Assembly (NCBI RefSeq): GCF_000702205.1
Contig: NZ_JNKW01000001.1
Coordinates: forward strand, 186,001-250,000
Length of the DNA: 64,000 nucleotides
Reading direction: 5' to 3'
Source of the DNA: Lachnospira multipara LB2003
GTDB taxonomy: Bacteria; Bacillota; Clostridia; Lachnospirales; Lachnospiraceae
The notes under the pieces are model-generated. The model did no database searches and had not been told where the DNA came from. It saw only the letters and a list, made by a program, of their open reading frames with translations. The first letter of the stretch is position 1. Each line of letters starts with the position of its first letter. Position numbers and translations under genes: made by a program. Below are positions 43,334 to 52,416 of this stretch, in pieces.

Positions 43334-44071
43334 ATGCTAGAAATTAAGAATCTTACATACCAGGTTGAAGATGAAAAAGACGCAACTAAAGAGATTATAA
43401 ATGGCCTGGATTTAACAGTTGAAGATGGAAAATTTATTGTAATTACTGGACCTAATGGCGGTGGTAAGTCTACACTTGCTAAGCTTATTATGGGTGTTAA
43501 TAAGGCAACATCTGGTCAGATCTTATTAGATGGAGAAGATTTAGTAGGCCTTAATATTACAGAAAGAGCAAAGCGTGGCGTTAGTTTTGCCTTCCAGGCA
43601 CCAGTGCATTTTAAGGGAATTAGAGTTGTGGATTTACTTAGACTTGCTGCAGGTAAAAAAATTACAACAATAGAGGCTTGCGAGTACCTATCAAAGGTTG
43701 GCTTATGTGCTAAGGATTATATTAATCGTGAAGTTAATTCATCACTTTCAGGTGGAGAATTAAAGAGAATTGAAATTGCAACAGTACTTGCAAGGGGTAC
43801 AAAGCTTTCTATTTTTGATGAACCAGAAGCTGGAATTGATTTATGGAGCTTCCAAAACCTTATAAAGGTTTTTGAAAATATGAGACAGGAAATAAAGGGT
43901 ACAATTATTGTTATTTCCCATCAGGAACGTATTTTAAACATAGCTGATGAGATTGTTGTTATTGAAGATGGTAAGGTTAAGAAAAAGGGTCCTAAGGAAG
44001 AAATTTTACCAGAACTTCTTGGAACAGGTGCAGCTAGTATTGCTTGTAATAAATTAGGAGGTAACAACTAA
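43334..44071 (+). CDS. sufC: Fe-S cluster assembly ATPase SufC
   Basis: ABC-type ATPase that powers the SufB scaffold for iron-sulfur cluster assembly in the cytoplasm. The 245 aa have Walker A GPNGGGKST near residue 37, signature SSLSGGELKRIEIA, Walker B SIFDEPEAGID and the H-loop VISHQ. The GTG at 43328 is part of the SD AGGAG; the ATG at 43334 fits better. Its stop codon overlaps the start of the SufB-like gene (TAATG), so the two are translationally coupled. Confidence 0.95.
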   Translation: MLEIKNLTYQVEDEKDATKEIINGLDLTVEDGKFIVITGPNGGGKSTLAKLIMGVNKATSGQILLDGEDLVGLNITERAKRGVSFAFQAPVHFKGIRVVDLLRLAAGKKITTIEACEYLSKVGLCAKDYINREVNSSLSGGELKRIEIATVLARGTKLSIFDEPEAGIDLWSFQNLIKVFENMRQEIKGTIIVISHQERILNIADEIVVIEDGKVKKKGPKEEILPELLGTGAASIACNKLGGNN

Positions 44072-44994
44072 TGGAGATTAATGCTATTCAGAAAAATATT
44101 TTACATGAGGTTGCCAATTTAGATAGTATTCCTCAGGGTGCTTATAATATTCGTGCTAATGGAAAAAGTGCTGCAAGAAACACTACAGCTAATATTGATA
44201 TTGTAACTAAAGAAGACAAGCCAGGAATTGATATTATTATTAAGCCAGGCACTAAGGGAGAAAGCGTTCATATTCCTGTAGTTTTAACAGAGAGTGGCTT
44301 AAAGGATATGGTTTATAATGATTTTTATGTTGGAGAGGGCGCAGATGTAACTATTGTTGCTGGTTGCGGTATTTCTAACTGTGGTGATCAGGATTCACAG
44401 CATGATGGAATTCATACATTCCATGTAGAGAAAAATGCTAGAGTTAAGTATGTTGAAAAACATTATGGCGAAGGCGATGGCAAGGGTGAACGTATTCTTA
44501 ATCCTGTAACAACTGTTTATCAGGAAGAGGGAAGTTACGTTGAAATGGAAATGGTTCAGGTAAAGGGTGTTGACTCAACAGTTCGTACTAATTATGCTGA
44601 ACTTAAAAGTGGTGCTACACTTATTGTTCATGAAGCTTTAATGACTCATGGAAATCAGAAAGCAACATCAGATTACAAGGTAATTCTTAATGGAGAAGGC
44701 GCATCTACTGATGTTATTTCACGTACTGTAGCTAAGGATGATTCGGAACAGATTTTTGAAGTCACAATTGAGGGAAATTGCGCATGTCATGGTCATGCTG
44801 CTTGTGATTCAATTATAATGGGTAATGCACATGTACTTGCAATTCCAAAGCTTGATGCTAAGAATGTAGATGCTGCATTGGTTCATGAAGCTGCTATTGG
44901 AAAAATTGCAGGAGATCAGCTTACAAAGCTTATGACACTAGGCCTTACAGAGGAAGAGGCTGAAGAACAGATTGTTGCTGGTTTCTTAAGATAG
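44071..44994 (+). CDS. sufB: SufB/SufD-family Fe-S scaffold protein, short form
   Basis: Partner of SufC. At 307 aa it is much shorter than classical SufB (about 470 aa) and consists mainly of the right-handed beta-helix core: VYNDFYVGEGADVTIVAGCGI, HDGIHTFHVEKNARVKYVEKH and the C-terminal LVHEAAIGKIAGDQLTKLMTLGL-type segment. No sufD, sufS or sufU gene adjoins it, matching the two-gene minimal SUF (SMS) arrangement known from archaea and clostridia. Several cysteines (CGISNCGD, CACHGHAAC) are possible cluster ligands. Confidence 0.92.
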   Translation: MEINAIQKNILHEVANLDSIPQGAYNIRANGKSAARNTTANIDIVTKEDKPGIDIIIKPGTKGESVHIPVVLTESGLKDMVYNDFYVGEGADVTIVAGCGISNCGDQDSQHDGIHTFHVEKNARVKYVEKHYGEGDGKGERILNPVTTVYQEEGSYVEMEMVQVKGVDSTVRTNYAELKSGATLIVHEALMTHGNQKATSDYKVILNGEGASTDVISRTVAKDDSEQIFEVTIEGNCACHGHAACDSIIMGNAHVLAIPKLDAKNVDAALVHEAAIGKIAGDQLTKLMTLGLTEEEAEEQIVAGFLR

Positions 44995-45010
44995 AAAGTT
45001 AATAGAGGTG

Positions 45011-45032
45011 CCCACAGCCAGCGGGTTGTGGG
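45011..45032 (+). other. Isolated GC-rich hairpin between suf and amidase genes
   Basis: CCCACA (45011-45016) pairs with TGTGGG (45027-45032) with extra CC/GG pairing inside. No T-run follows directly, so termination is uncertain. Confidence 0.45.
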
Positions 45033-45097
45033 AATAACATCATTTCTTTACCGCTATTATTTTTGTAAAAATAAGACATGGGGGGGAGACTTATTTT

Positions 45098-46009
45098 ATG
45101 AGTAGGGGAATTAAGTTAGGAATTAAGTTAGTATGGTTACTTTTGCTATGCGTTTTAGTTTTTTCGGGTTGTGGTAAAATTTTTACAAAAAAATCCGATA
45201 AGAAAGCTAACACACAAGTAAAAGCGGTGGAAGAAACTGTAGAGGCAGATGAAACTGTAGTATCAGATGAAACTGTAGAAGCAGATGAAACTGTAGAAGC
45301 AGATGAAATTGAGTATGCAGAAAAAACTGTAGAGACAGATGAAACTGATGAGGCAAGCCTTACACAGACAAGTAAAGATAACTCTTATCTTGTGGTAATT
45401 GATGCAGGACATCAAACCCAGGGGGATTCTAGTCAAGAGCCAGTAGGTCCAGGAGCTGGCACTACAAAAGCTAAGGTTACTGGCGGAACTAGGGGAGTTT
45501 ATACAGGCCTTTATGAATATGAACTTAATCTATCAGTGGCGCTAAAGCTTCAAGCCGAGCTAGAATCTAGGGGCTATAAGGTTATAATGGTTAGAACGAC
45601 TAATGAGGTGAATATTAGTAATAGTGAGCGTGCAGCTATAGCAAATGAAGCGAATGCCGATGCTTTTATTAGAATTCATGCAAATGGTTCTTCTGATTCT
45701 AGCGTAAGTGGTGCTATGACAATTTGCCAGACAAGTTCTAATCCATATAATGCTTATCTTTATTCCCAAAGCAAGTCACTTTCAACAAATGTGTTAGAGG
45801 AATTGGTTGCTGCTACTGGATGTAGAAAAGAATATGTTTGGGAAACAGATACCATGAGCGGAATAAACTGGTGTCAAGTTCCTGTAACTATAGTTGAGAT
45901 GGGCTATATGACTAATCAGGCAGAGGATAGTTTAATGTCCACAGACAGTTATCAGAATAAAATAGTGGATGGTATCGCAAATGGAATAGATGCTTATTTT
46001 GGAATGTAA
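45098..46009 (+). CDS. N-acetylmuramoyl-L-alanine amidase, lipoprotein
   Basis: Cell-wall hydrolase that cleaves the amide bond between MurNAc and the peptide. The 303 aa have a lipoprotein signal with lipobox FSGC (cysteine about residue 25), an acidic spacer of seven hexapeptide repeats (ETVEAD type, about residues 46-87), and a C-terminal zinc Amidase_3 domain (about 100-303) with [27 protein letters not shown] and IVEMGYMTN supplying the metal ligands and catalytic glutamate. The spacer probably spans the wall from the membrane anchor. Confidence 0.93.
   Translation: MSRGIKLGIKLVWLLLLCVLVFSGCGKIFTKKSDKKANTQVKAVEETVEADETVVSDETVEADETVEADEIEYAEKTVETDETDEASLTQTSKDNSYLVVIDAGHQTQGDSSQEPVGPGAGTTKAKVTGGTRGVYTGLYEYELNLSVALKLQAELESRGYKVIMVRTTNEVNISNSERAAIANEANADAFIRIHANGSSDSSVSGAMTICQTSSNPYNAYLYSQSKSLSTNVLEELVAATGCRKEYVWETDTMSGINWCQVPVTIVEMGYMTNQAEDSLMSTDSYQNKIVDGIANGIDAYFGM
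45233..45358 (+). repeat. 18-bp tandem repeats within the amidase gene
   Basis: Seven consecutive 18-bp units starting at 45233, consensus GAAACTGTAGAAGCAGAT, the third and fourth identical and the last three diverged. They keep the frame, so slippage would lengthen or shorten the spacer by six residues at a time. Confidence 0.85.
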
Positions 46010-46038
46010 AATAATTTATGAAAAAAGGAGATATAATT

Positions 46039-46365
46039 ATGAGTGGGGCGGTTTTTGGATTTAGCATTTGGATAATAATAGGTTTTGGAATTGTGTTGTT
46101 AGGAATAATAGATATATTTTCAAAAAAACCGGCAGCTTTTTGGGCTAACTCAAAGCCTTTTGAGGTTAAGGATGTAAAAGGCTATAATAGAGCCACAGGA
46201 TTATTATTTATAGCTTACGGTTTGGTATTTAATTTACTTGGCATTCCACTTTTAATGGGACAGAATAATCCCTTTATAATACTGTCCATGGTTGGAGTTA
46301 TGTTTGAAACCATTGTGATGATGGCAGTATATAGTATTGTGATTACGAAGAAATATAAGAAGTGA
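46039..46365 (+). CDS. Small membrane protein of unknown function
   Basis: About 108 aa with three hydrophobic segments (near residues 4-24, 52-70 and 80-100) and a conserved-looking loop SKKPAAFWANSKPFEVKDVKGYNRA between the first two. I do not recognise a named family. The ATG at 46018 contains the ribosome site of the ATG at 46039 (AAGGAG), so the shorter form is preferred. It lies 29 bp after the amidase and may share its transcript. Confidence 0.65.
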   Translation: MSGAVFGFSIWIIIGFGIVLLGIIDIFSKKPAAFWANSKPFEVKDVKGYNRATGLLFIAYGLVFNLLGIPLLMGQNNPFIILSMVGVMFETIVMMAVYSIVITKKYKK

Positions 46366-46395
46366 TAAAAAAACGAAAAAAATATAATTTAGGGC

Positions 46396-46423
46396 TAAAG
46401 TTTTTATTAAAGCCTGTCGATAT
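46396..46423 (+). promoter_or_regulatory. Candidate sigma-D (sigma-28, flagellar) promoter
   Basis: TAAAGTTT (46396-46403) and GTCGATAT (46416-46423) match the flagellar sigma consensus (TAAA, 15-16 bp, GCCGATAT) with one main mismatch. No better sigma-A boxes were found upstream of the next gene. Confidence 0.55.
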
Positions 46424-46424
46424 A

Positions 46425-46466
46425 GTTTCTAGATTAGTCTTATTAGGCTTTTCTAGAAACTTTTTT
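46425..46466 (+). terminator. Terminator overlapping the sigma-D-like start region
   Basis: GTTTCTAG (46425-46432) pairs with CTAGAAAC (46453-46460), followed by TTTTTT. It can end transcription from the amidase side while beginning at about the transcription start of the sigma-D-like promoter. Confidence 0.75.
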
Positions 46467-46469
46467 ATT

Positions 46470-46509
46470 GGGTAAATGGATTTACCCTGGTTTACGGAAA
46501 GGAGTCCGT
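46470..46509 (+). promoter_or_regulatory. Hairpins at the ribosome-binding site of the next gene
   Basis: GGGTAAA (46470-46476) pairs with TTTACCC (46481-46487), then ACGGA (46494-46498) pairs with TCCGT (46505-46509), placing AAGGAG in the six-base loop two bases before the ATG at 46511. This may control ribosome access. Confidence 0.5.
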
Positions 46510-46510
46510 T

Positions 46511-47713
46511 ATGAAGGTTGAAACAAGTAATATTTCCTTTGCTACAACACATGAAGAAAGTTCCTATAAGTTTAAGGAATCTGTGAGTATGGATGTTGCA
46601 GCATCTAAAGGAGCAGTAATTGCTATTCTTGACTTATCAAAAGAATCTAAGGGCATGACCATGAAGGAAGCCATGCTAAGTTACCAAAAACAAGAAAAAG
46701 AGAATCAAAAGAAACAGCGTGAGGAAAATGAAGCAAGAAACCTTATGGATTTGTCTAGAATTTATAAGGCTAACAAAAATTCTAATCAGTATCAGATTAG
46801 CGATGAGCTAGATATTAAGATTAAGATGATTAAGGAGATTTTAGCAGCCCTTGCGGGTAAAAAAGTAAGTGGGAATATTATGCGTAATCTTGAAAATGTT
46901 AGAAAGGAAGGAACTTCCATGGGAAATTCTAATGAAAATGTGACAGCAGCTTTTTCCCTAAGTTCTAGTAATTTTAACGAATCTTCTTTAGCTACAAGTT
47001 TAGTTTCTAGTCCTTCCTCTAATATAGGGCTAAGTAATGGCACTGCCTGGCAGAAAATCACAGCTAGTACAGGTTTTGTATCAGAACATGAAGCTAGCAG
47101 TTTTGCTAGTGTTGGAAAAGTTGTGACAGCAGATGGAAGAAGTATTGATTTTAATCTTGAGGTTAGCATGTCTAGAGCTTTTATGGCAGAGACTAATATG
47201 CTAGAGGTTAAGGACTATATAAAGATGGACCCTCTTGTAATTAACTTAGATAGCAATATTACTAGCGTTTCTGACCAGAAGTTTTTCTTTGATCTTGATA
47301 TGGATGGTAAGGAGGAAAATATATCTTTTGCAGGAAAAGGCTCTGGCTTTTTAGCTTTTGATAAAAACAATGATGGAGTTATTAATGATGGTTCTGAGCT
47401 TTTTGGAACTAAATCCGGGGATGGTTTTAAGGATTTAGCAGCCTATGATGAAGATGGCAATGGCTGGATTGATGAGAATGATTCTATATTTAATAAGCTA
47501 AAGGTCTGGACAAAGGATGATGAAGGAAATGACCAGCTTATTGATTTAAAATCTGCAGATGTTGGAGCAATTTATCTAGATAGTGCTAATTTTCAGTTTA
47601 GTTTAAAGGATGCAACTAACAATCTAAATGCAGAAATTAAGAAAACTGGTGTCTATTTAAAGGAAAGTACGGGGGCTGCCGGCACAATTAGTCATGTAGA
47701 TTTGGTTTTATGA
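46511..47713 (+). CDS. Calcium-binding-loop protein of unknown function
   Basis: The 400 aa have no signal peptide or membrane segment. The N-terminal 150 residues are lysine/glutamate-rich and helical. The C-terminal part (about 245-360) has several D-x-D/N-x-D-G loops: FDLDMDGKEEN, FDKNNDGVINDGSELFG and YDEDGNGWIDENDSIF, resembling EF-hand or dockerin-like calcium sites. I do not recognise the family. A flagellar-type promoter and leader hairpins precede it, hinting at a link to motility or surface structures. Confidence 0.65.
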   Translation: MKVETSNISFATTHEESSYKFKESVSMDVAASKGAVIAILDLSKESKGMTMKEAMLSYQKQEKENQKKQREENEARNLMDLSRIYKANKNSNQYQISDELDIKIKMIKEILAALAGKKVSGNIMRNLENVRKEGTSMGNSNENVTAAFSLSSSNFNESSLATSLVSSPSSNIGLSNGTAWQKITASTGFVSEHEASSFASVGKVVTADGRSIDFNLEVSMSRAFMAETNMLEVKDYIKMDPLVINLDSNITSVSDQKFFFDLDMDGKEENISFAGKGSGFLAFDKNNDGVINDGSELFGTKSGDGFKDLAAYDEDGNGWIDENDSIFNKLKVWTKDDEGNDQLIDLKSADVGAIYLDSANFQFSLKDATNNLNAEIKKTGVYLKESTGAAGTISHVDLVL

Positions 47714-47919
47714 TAGGTTTTTGATGAAAATTTTTCATAAATTAAGAGAAATTTAATGCGGACGAACTTTACAATAATCAATCCTGATAGTAAACTTGTT
47801 AATGTCATGATTTTAAAATGACTATTGTTTCTAATATGTTTTAATACTTTAAATTAGAAACGTTTCAAAACACATTTTAAACTCGCAAGGGTTTGTACTT
47901 TTACAGGAGGAAATTGATT

Positions 47920-49305
47920 ATGGAAAGAGCTAACGCTTGGAAAACTTATGATGAGAAGACTAAGACAGCTGTTTTTGATTTTGCAGAAGATTACAGACAG
48001 TTTATTAGTAAAGCTAAGACTGAAAGAGAATGCGTAGAAGAATCTGTTAAGCTTGCTAAGGCTGCAGGTTATGAAGATTTAAATGAAGTTATTAAGGCTG
48101 GCAAGACACTTAAGGCTGGCGATAAGGTATACGCTGTTAATATGAAGAAGGCTATCGTTCTTTTTAATATTGGTGAAGAGCCAATTGAGAATGGTATGAA
48201 TATTTTAGGTGCTCATATTGATTCACCTAGACTTGATATTAAGCAGAATCCATTATATGAAGATACAGATTTAGTATTACTTGATACACACTACTATGGT
48301 GGTGTTAAGAAGTATCAGTGGGTTGCTACACCTCTTGCACTTCACGGTGTAGTTGCATTAAAGGATGGTTCAGTTGTTGATGTAACATTTGGTGAAGACC
48401 CAACAGACCCTGTACTTGGTGTATCTGACTTACTTATTCATTTAGCTGCTGAGCAGATGGAGAAGAAGGGTAGCAAGGTTGTAGAAGGTGAAGCCCTTGA
48501 TGTCTTAGTTGGTAGCATGCCAGCTGAGGGTAAGGATGATGAGAAGGAATTAGTTAAGAAGAATATCCTTGCAATCCTTAAGGAAAAGTACGGCATTGAA
48601 GAAGAGGACTTCCTTTCAGCTGAACTTACAATGGTTCCTGCAGGTCCTGCTAGAGACTACGGCTTTGATAAGTCAATGATTATGGGTTATGGTCATGATG
48701 ATAAGTCTTGCTCTTACCCATCACTTATTGCACTTCTTAATTCTAAGAAGTTAAAGAAGACTGGTGTTTGTATCTTAGTTGATAAGGAAGAAATCGGTTC
48801 TGTTGGTGCAACAGGTATGCAGTCTAAGTTCTTTGAAAATATGGTTGCAGAACTTATGGATAGATGCGGTGATTATTCAGATCTTAAGCTTAGAAGAGCA
48901 CTTGCTAACTCATTTATGTTAAGCTCAGATGTATCAGCTGCATTTGATCCAAACTATGCATCAGTATTTGATAAGAAAAATTCAGCATTCTTTGGACGTG
49001 GTGTTGTATTTAATAAATACACAGGTGCTCGTGGTAAGTCAGGTTCTAACGATGCTTCAGCAGAGTATGTTGCTAAGGTAAGAAAAATCTGTGATGATAA
49101 CAAGGTTAACTTCCAGACAGCAGAACTTGGTAAGGTAGATGCAGGTGGCGGCGGAACAATCGCTTACATCTTAGCTAACCTTGATATGAATGTAATTGAT
49201 AGTGGTATTGCAGTTCTTAATATGCATGCTCCTCATGAAATTATTTCTAAGGCTGACCTTTGGGAAGCACTTAAGTGCTACGAAGCATTCTTAAAGGATG
49301 CCTAA
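47920..49305 (+). CDS. M18-family aminopeptidase
   Basis: Zinc-dependent aminopeptidase acting in the cytoplasm on N-terminal residues of peptides. The 461 aa show the M18 order: GAHIDSPRLDIKQNPLYED (metal histidine/aspartate), GHDDKSCSYPS, DKEEIGSVGATG (catalytic glutamates), SSDVSAAFDPNY and the C-terminal MHAPHEIISKADLWE histidine. The ATG at 47920 follows GGAGG; a non-ATG extension to 47893 is rejected. It is monocistronic with its own terminator. Confidence 0.95.
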   Translation: MERANAWKTYDEKTKTAVFDFAEDYRQFISKAKTERECVEESVKLAKAAGYEDLNEVIKAGKTLKAGDKVYAVNMKKAIVLFNIGEEPIENGMNILGAHIDSPRLDIKQNPLYEDTDLVLLDTHYYGGVKKYQWVATPLALHGVVALKDGSVVDVTFGEDPTDPVLGVSDLLIHLAAEQMEKKGSKVVEGEALDVLVGSMPAEGKDDEKELVKKNILAILKEKYGIEEEDFLSAELTMVPAGPARDYGFDKSMIMGYGHDDKSCSYPSLIALLNSKKLKKTGVCILVDKEEIGSVGATGMQSKFFENMVAELMDRCGDYSDLKLRRALANSFMLSSDVSAAFDPNYASVFDKKNSAFFGRGVVFNKYTGARGKSGSNDASAEYVAKVRKICDDNKVNFQTAELGKVDAGGGGTIAYILANLDMNVIDSGIAVLNMHAPHEIISKADLWEALKCYEAFLKDA

Positions 49306-49357
49306 AATTACTTGATATAACTACACTTTTAGGTTAAAATTAGATAGCTTAATTACA

Positions 49358-49394
49358 ACAAGCCCTGATTTAGAATAATTAGGGCTTGTTATTT
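49358..49394 (+). terminator. Terminator after the M18 peptidase gene
   Basis: ACAAGCCCT (49358-49366) pairs perfectly with AGGGCTTGT (49381-49389), then TATTTT. Confidence 0.85.
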
Positions 49395-49464
49395 TGTGTA
49401 GATAGTAAAAAATTAGTTTTAAATCACATATAGGTAAAATTTAAAAATAAAAAGGAGATACGCT

Positions 49465-50424
49465 ATGAAGTGGAATAAATATTCAATAAAGACTACAACT
49501 GAGGCAGTTGATTTAATTAGTGCTTCGTTATCAGAACTTGGCATTGAAGGAATCGAAATCTGTGACAATGTTCAATTAACACAGGAAGAGGCTAAATCAA
49601 TGTTTGTTGATTTTATTCCAGATTTGCCAGAGGACGATGGAAGCGCTGTTGTTAATTTTTATTTAGATTCAGATGAAGATGACCATACAATTCTTGATAA
49701 GGTTAAGGAAGAAATTGAAGGTCTTAGAATTTTTTGTAATATTGGTGAAGGTACAATTACAGAATCTGAAACAGAGGATAAGGACTGGATTAACAACTGG
49801 AAGCAGTACTGGCATACATTTAACATAGGTGATCTTTATATTAAACCAACATGGGAAGAAGTAACTGAGGAAATGAAGGGCCATCCAATCCTTTCAATTG
49901 ATCCAGGAACTGCCTTTGGTACAGGTTCCCATGAAACAACTCGTCTTGTTATTAGACAGCTTCAAAAGTATGTTAAGCCAGGAGATGAGGTTCTTGATGT
50001 AGGTTGTGGTAGTGGTATTTTATCAGTGGTTGCTCTAAAGTATGGCGCTGGTCATGCATTTGGTACAGACCTTGATCCTAATGCTATTATTGCAAGTCAT
50101 GAGAATGCTGATCAGAATGATATTTCCCATGAACAGTTAGAAGTAATTGAGGGTAATATTATTGATGATAAGGCTATTAAGGACGCTTGCGGATATGAAA
50201 AATACGACATTGTCTGCGCTAACATATTAGCTGATGTTCTTGAACCTCTTTCAACATGTATTCATGAACATATGAAAGTTGGGGCTTATTTTATTACATC
50301 AGGTATTATTGATATGAAGGAAGAAGAGGTTGTTACTGCATTTAAGGCTAATCCTCATCTTGAAATTGTAGAAGTAAACCATGATGGTGAATGGGTTAAT
50401 GTTACAGCTAGAAGAGCTAATTAA
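49465..50424 (+). CDS. prmA: Ribosomal protein L11 methyltransferase
   Basis: SAM-dependent methylation of ribosomal protein L11. The 319 aa contain the PrmA-specific SIDPGTAFGTGSHETTRL, then the Rossmann motif VLDVGCGSGILSVVALKYGA and the catalytic CANILADVLEPL. The N-terminal 100 residues are the L11-recognition domain. It begins a translation/RNA-modification run prmA-rsmE-cysteine desulfurase-thiI with short gaps. Confidence 0.95.
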   Translation: MKWNKYSIKTTTEAVDLISASLSELGIEGIEICDNVQLTQEEAKSMFVDFIPDLPEDDGSAVVNFYLDSDEDDHTILDKVKEEIEGLRIFCNIGEGTITESETEDKDWINNWKQYWHTFNIGDLYIKPTWEEVTEEMKGHPILSIDPGTAFGTGSHETTRLVIRQLQKYVKPGDEVLDVGCGSGILSVVALKYGAGHAFGTDLDPNAIIASHENADQNDISHEQLEVIEGNIIDDKAIKDACGYEKYDIVCANILADVLEPLSTCIHEHMKVGAYFITSGIIDMKEEEVVTAFKANPHLEIVEVNHDGEWVNVTARRAN

Positions 50425-50440
50425 GGAATAGGTGTAGATT

Positions 50441-51184
50441 ATGTATCATTTTTTTGCAGAACATGAGAATACTTTTGAAGAAGAAGGCTATATTAATATA
50501 GTTGGTGGCGATGTTAATCATATTAAGAACGTTCTTCGTTTAAAAATAGGTGACGAAGTATTAATTAGCACAGGCGATAATATTGATTATAGCTGCCTTA
50601 TAGATAGTTTATCAGATGATCTTGTAAGAGTAAGCATTAAAGAGAAAAAAGAAAAAACTAACGAATTACCTATAGAGGTTTATCTATTTCAAGGCCTACC
50701 TAAGCAAGATAAGATGGAACTTATTATTCAAAAATGTGTTGAACTTGGTATGAAGGGTTTTTACCCTGTAGCCATGAAAAGATGTATTGTTAAGCTTGAC
50801 AAAAAGAAGGCAGACAATAAAATTAAACGTTGGAATGATATCTCTCTTAGTGCGGCTAAACAAAGTAAGAGAAGTATTATACCAGAGGTTTATAACGTTC
50901 TTGACTTTAAGGATGCATTAAAGGAAGCTGGTAAACTTGATAAGCTAATTTTGCCATATGAGTGTGCAGATGGCATGACCCATACAAAAGATGTGGTAAA
51001 TTCAATTAAGCCAGGAGATAAGGTTGGTATTTTTATCGGGCCGGAAGGTGGCTTTGATAGAGATGAGCTAGATATGGCTATGGAAGCTGGTTGTGAAATA
51101 GTTACTCTTGGTAAGAGAATTCTAAGAACTGAAACAGCTGGTTTAATGTTAATGAGCGTTTTAATGTATAATTTTGAAGAATAA
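50441..51184 (+). CDS. rsmE: 16S rRNA (uracil-1498-N3)-methyltransferase
   Basis: SPOUT-class methyltransferase acting on 16S rRNA U1498. The 247 aa have an N-terminal PUA-like domain (HIKNVLRLKIGDEV) and the knotted SPOUT domain with KMELIIQKCVELGMKGFYPV, IGPEGGFDRDELDMA and LGKRILRTETA. It is 16 bp from prmA; the prmA-rsmE pair is a very common order in Firmicutes. Confidence 0.95.
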   Translation: MYHFFAEHENTFEEEGYINIVGGDVNHIKNVLRLKIGDEVLISTGDNIDYSCLIDSLSDDLVRVSIKEKKEKTNELPIEVYLFQGLPKQDKMELIIQKCVELGMKGFYPVAMKRCIVKLDKKKADNKIKRWNDISLSAAKQSKRSIIPEVYNVLDFKDALKEAGKLDKLILPYECADGMTHTKDVVNSIKPGDKVGIFIGPEGGFDRDELDMAMEAGCEIVTLGKRILRTETAGLMLMSVLMYNFEE

Positions 51185-51214
51185 TAGTTTGGTAGTTAGT
51201 TTGGAGTGTGAAAA

Positions 51215-52372
51215 ATGGAATGCTACTTAGATAATTCAGCAACTACACGTACTGCTGATGAAGTTGTTAAGATTATGATTGAAGCCATGCAGGTGAATTT
51301 CGGTAATCCTTCATCTAAGCATATGAAAGGTGTAGATGGTGAAAAATATGTTAAAGAGGCAGCAAGCATTATTGCTAAAAGCCTTAAGGTATTAGATAAA
51401 GAGATTCTTTTTACATCAGGAGGTACAGAATCTAATAATACAGCAATTATAGGAACTGCTATGGCTAATAAGCGTAAGGGCAATCATGTAATTGTATCAT
51501 CTGTAGAACATGCCTCAGTAAAGGAGCCTTTTAATTTCCTTGAAAGAGAAGGCTTTAGGGTAACTTATCTTCCTGTTAATTCAGAGGGTATTGTAGAGTT
51601 AGAGGCCTTAAAGGATGCTCTAGATGATGAGACAATTCTAGTTAGCTGCATGCATGTTAACAATGAAATTGGAGCTGTTGAACCAATTGAAGAAATCGGA
51701 CGTATTGTTAAGGAATATAATCCTGATATTATTTATCATGTAGATGCAATTCAGTCCTATGGTAAATATAAAATTTATCCAAAAAAACTTGGAATCGACC
51801 TTTTATCCGTAAGTGGACATAAAATTCATGGACCTAAGGGATCAGGATTTTTATTTATAAAGGATAAGACAAGAATTAAGCCGATTATTTATGGCGGTGG
51901 ACAGCAAAAGGGAATGCGTTCAGGCACAGAAAATGTTCCAGCAATTGCAGGCCTTGGTAAGGCTGTAGAGCTTATTTATAACGAGTATTTTGATGAAAAA
52001 ATTAATCATCTTTATGAAATTAAGGATTATTTAATAGATGGCTTAACTAAGATTGAAGATGTTAAGATAAATAGCAAAAAAGGCGATTTATCAGCTCCTC
52101 AAATAGTTTCTGCAAGCTTTAAAAATGTTAGAGCCGAAGTGCTTCTTCATGCCCTAGAAGAAAAGGAAATCTATGTTTCTTCAGGTTCTGCTTGTTCATC
52201 TAATAAGCCAGGACTTAGCAATACTTTAGTTGCTATTGGCCTTCCAAATGACTTATTAGATTCAACAATAAGATTTAGCTTTAACTATGGAACTAGCAAA
52301 GAAGAAATAGATTATACACTTGAGGTATTAAATACATTAGTTCCTCAATTAAGAAGATTTATTCGTAGATAA
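51215..52372 (+). CDS. Cysteine desulfurase (NifS/IscS family)
   Basis: PLP enzyme that takes sulfur from cysteine for thiolation and Fe-S clusters. The 385 aa have the internal-aldimine lysine in SVSGHKIHGPKG, the PLP-stacking region HVDAIQSYGK, and the persulfide cysteine in VSSGSACSSNKPG. It is 44 bp before thiI, so it most likely supplies sulfur for s4U in tRNA. It may also serve the SufC-SufB pair at 43-45 kb, which has no desulfurase of its own here. Confidence 0.95.
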   Translation: MECYLDNSATTRTADEVVKIMIEAMQVNFGNPSSKHMKGVDGEKYVKEAASIIAKSLKVLDKEILFTSGGTESNNTAIIGTAMANKRKGNHVIVSSVEHASVKEPFNFLEREGFRVTYLPVNSEGIVELEALKDALDDETILVSCMHVNNEIGAVEPIEEIGRIVKEYNPDIIYHVDAIQSYGKYKIYPKKLGIDLLSVSGHKIHGPKGSGFLFIKDKTRIKPIIYGGGQQKGMRSGTENVPAIAGLGKAVELIYNEYFDEKINHLYEIKDYLIDGLTKIEDVKINSKKGDLSAPQIVSASFKNVRAEVLLHALEEKEIYVSSGSACSSNKPGLSNTLVAIGLPNDLLDSTIRFSFNYGTSKEEIDYTLEVLNTLVPQLRRFIRR

Positions 52373-52416
52373 TTGTTAGAAGTGTTTGCAAAGATACAGT
52401 AAAGAAAGGAAATAAT

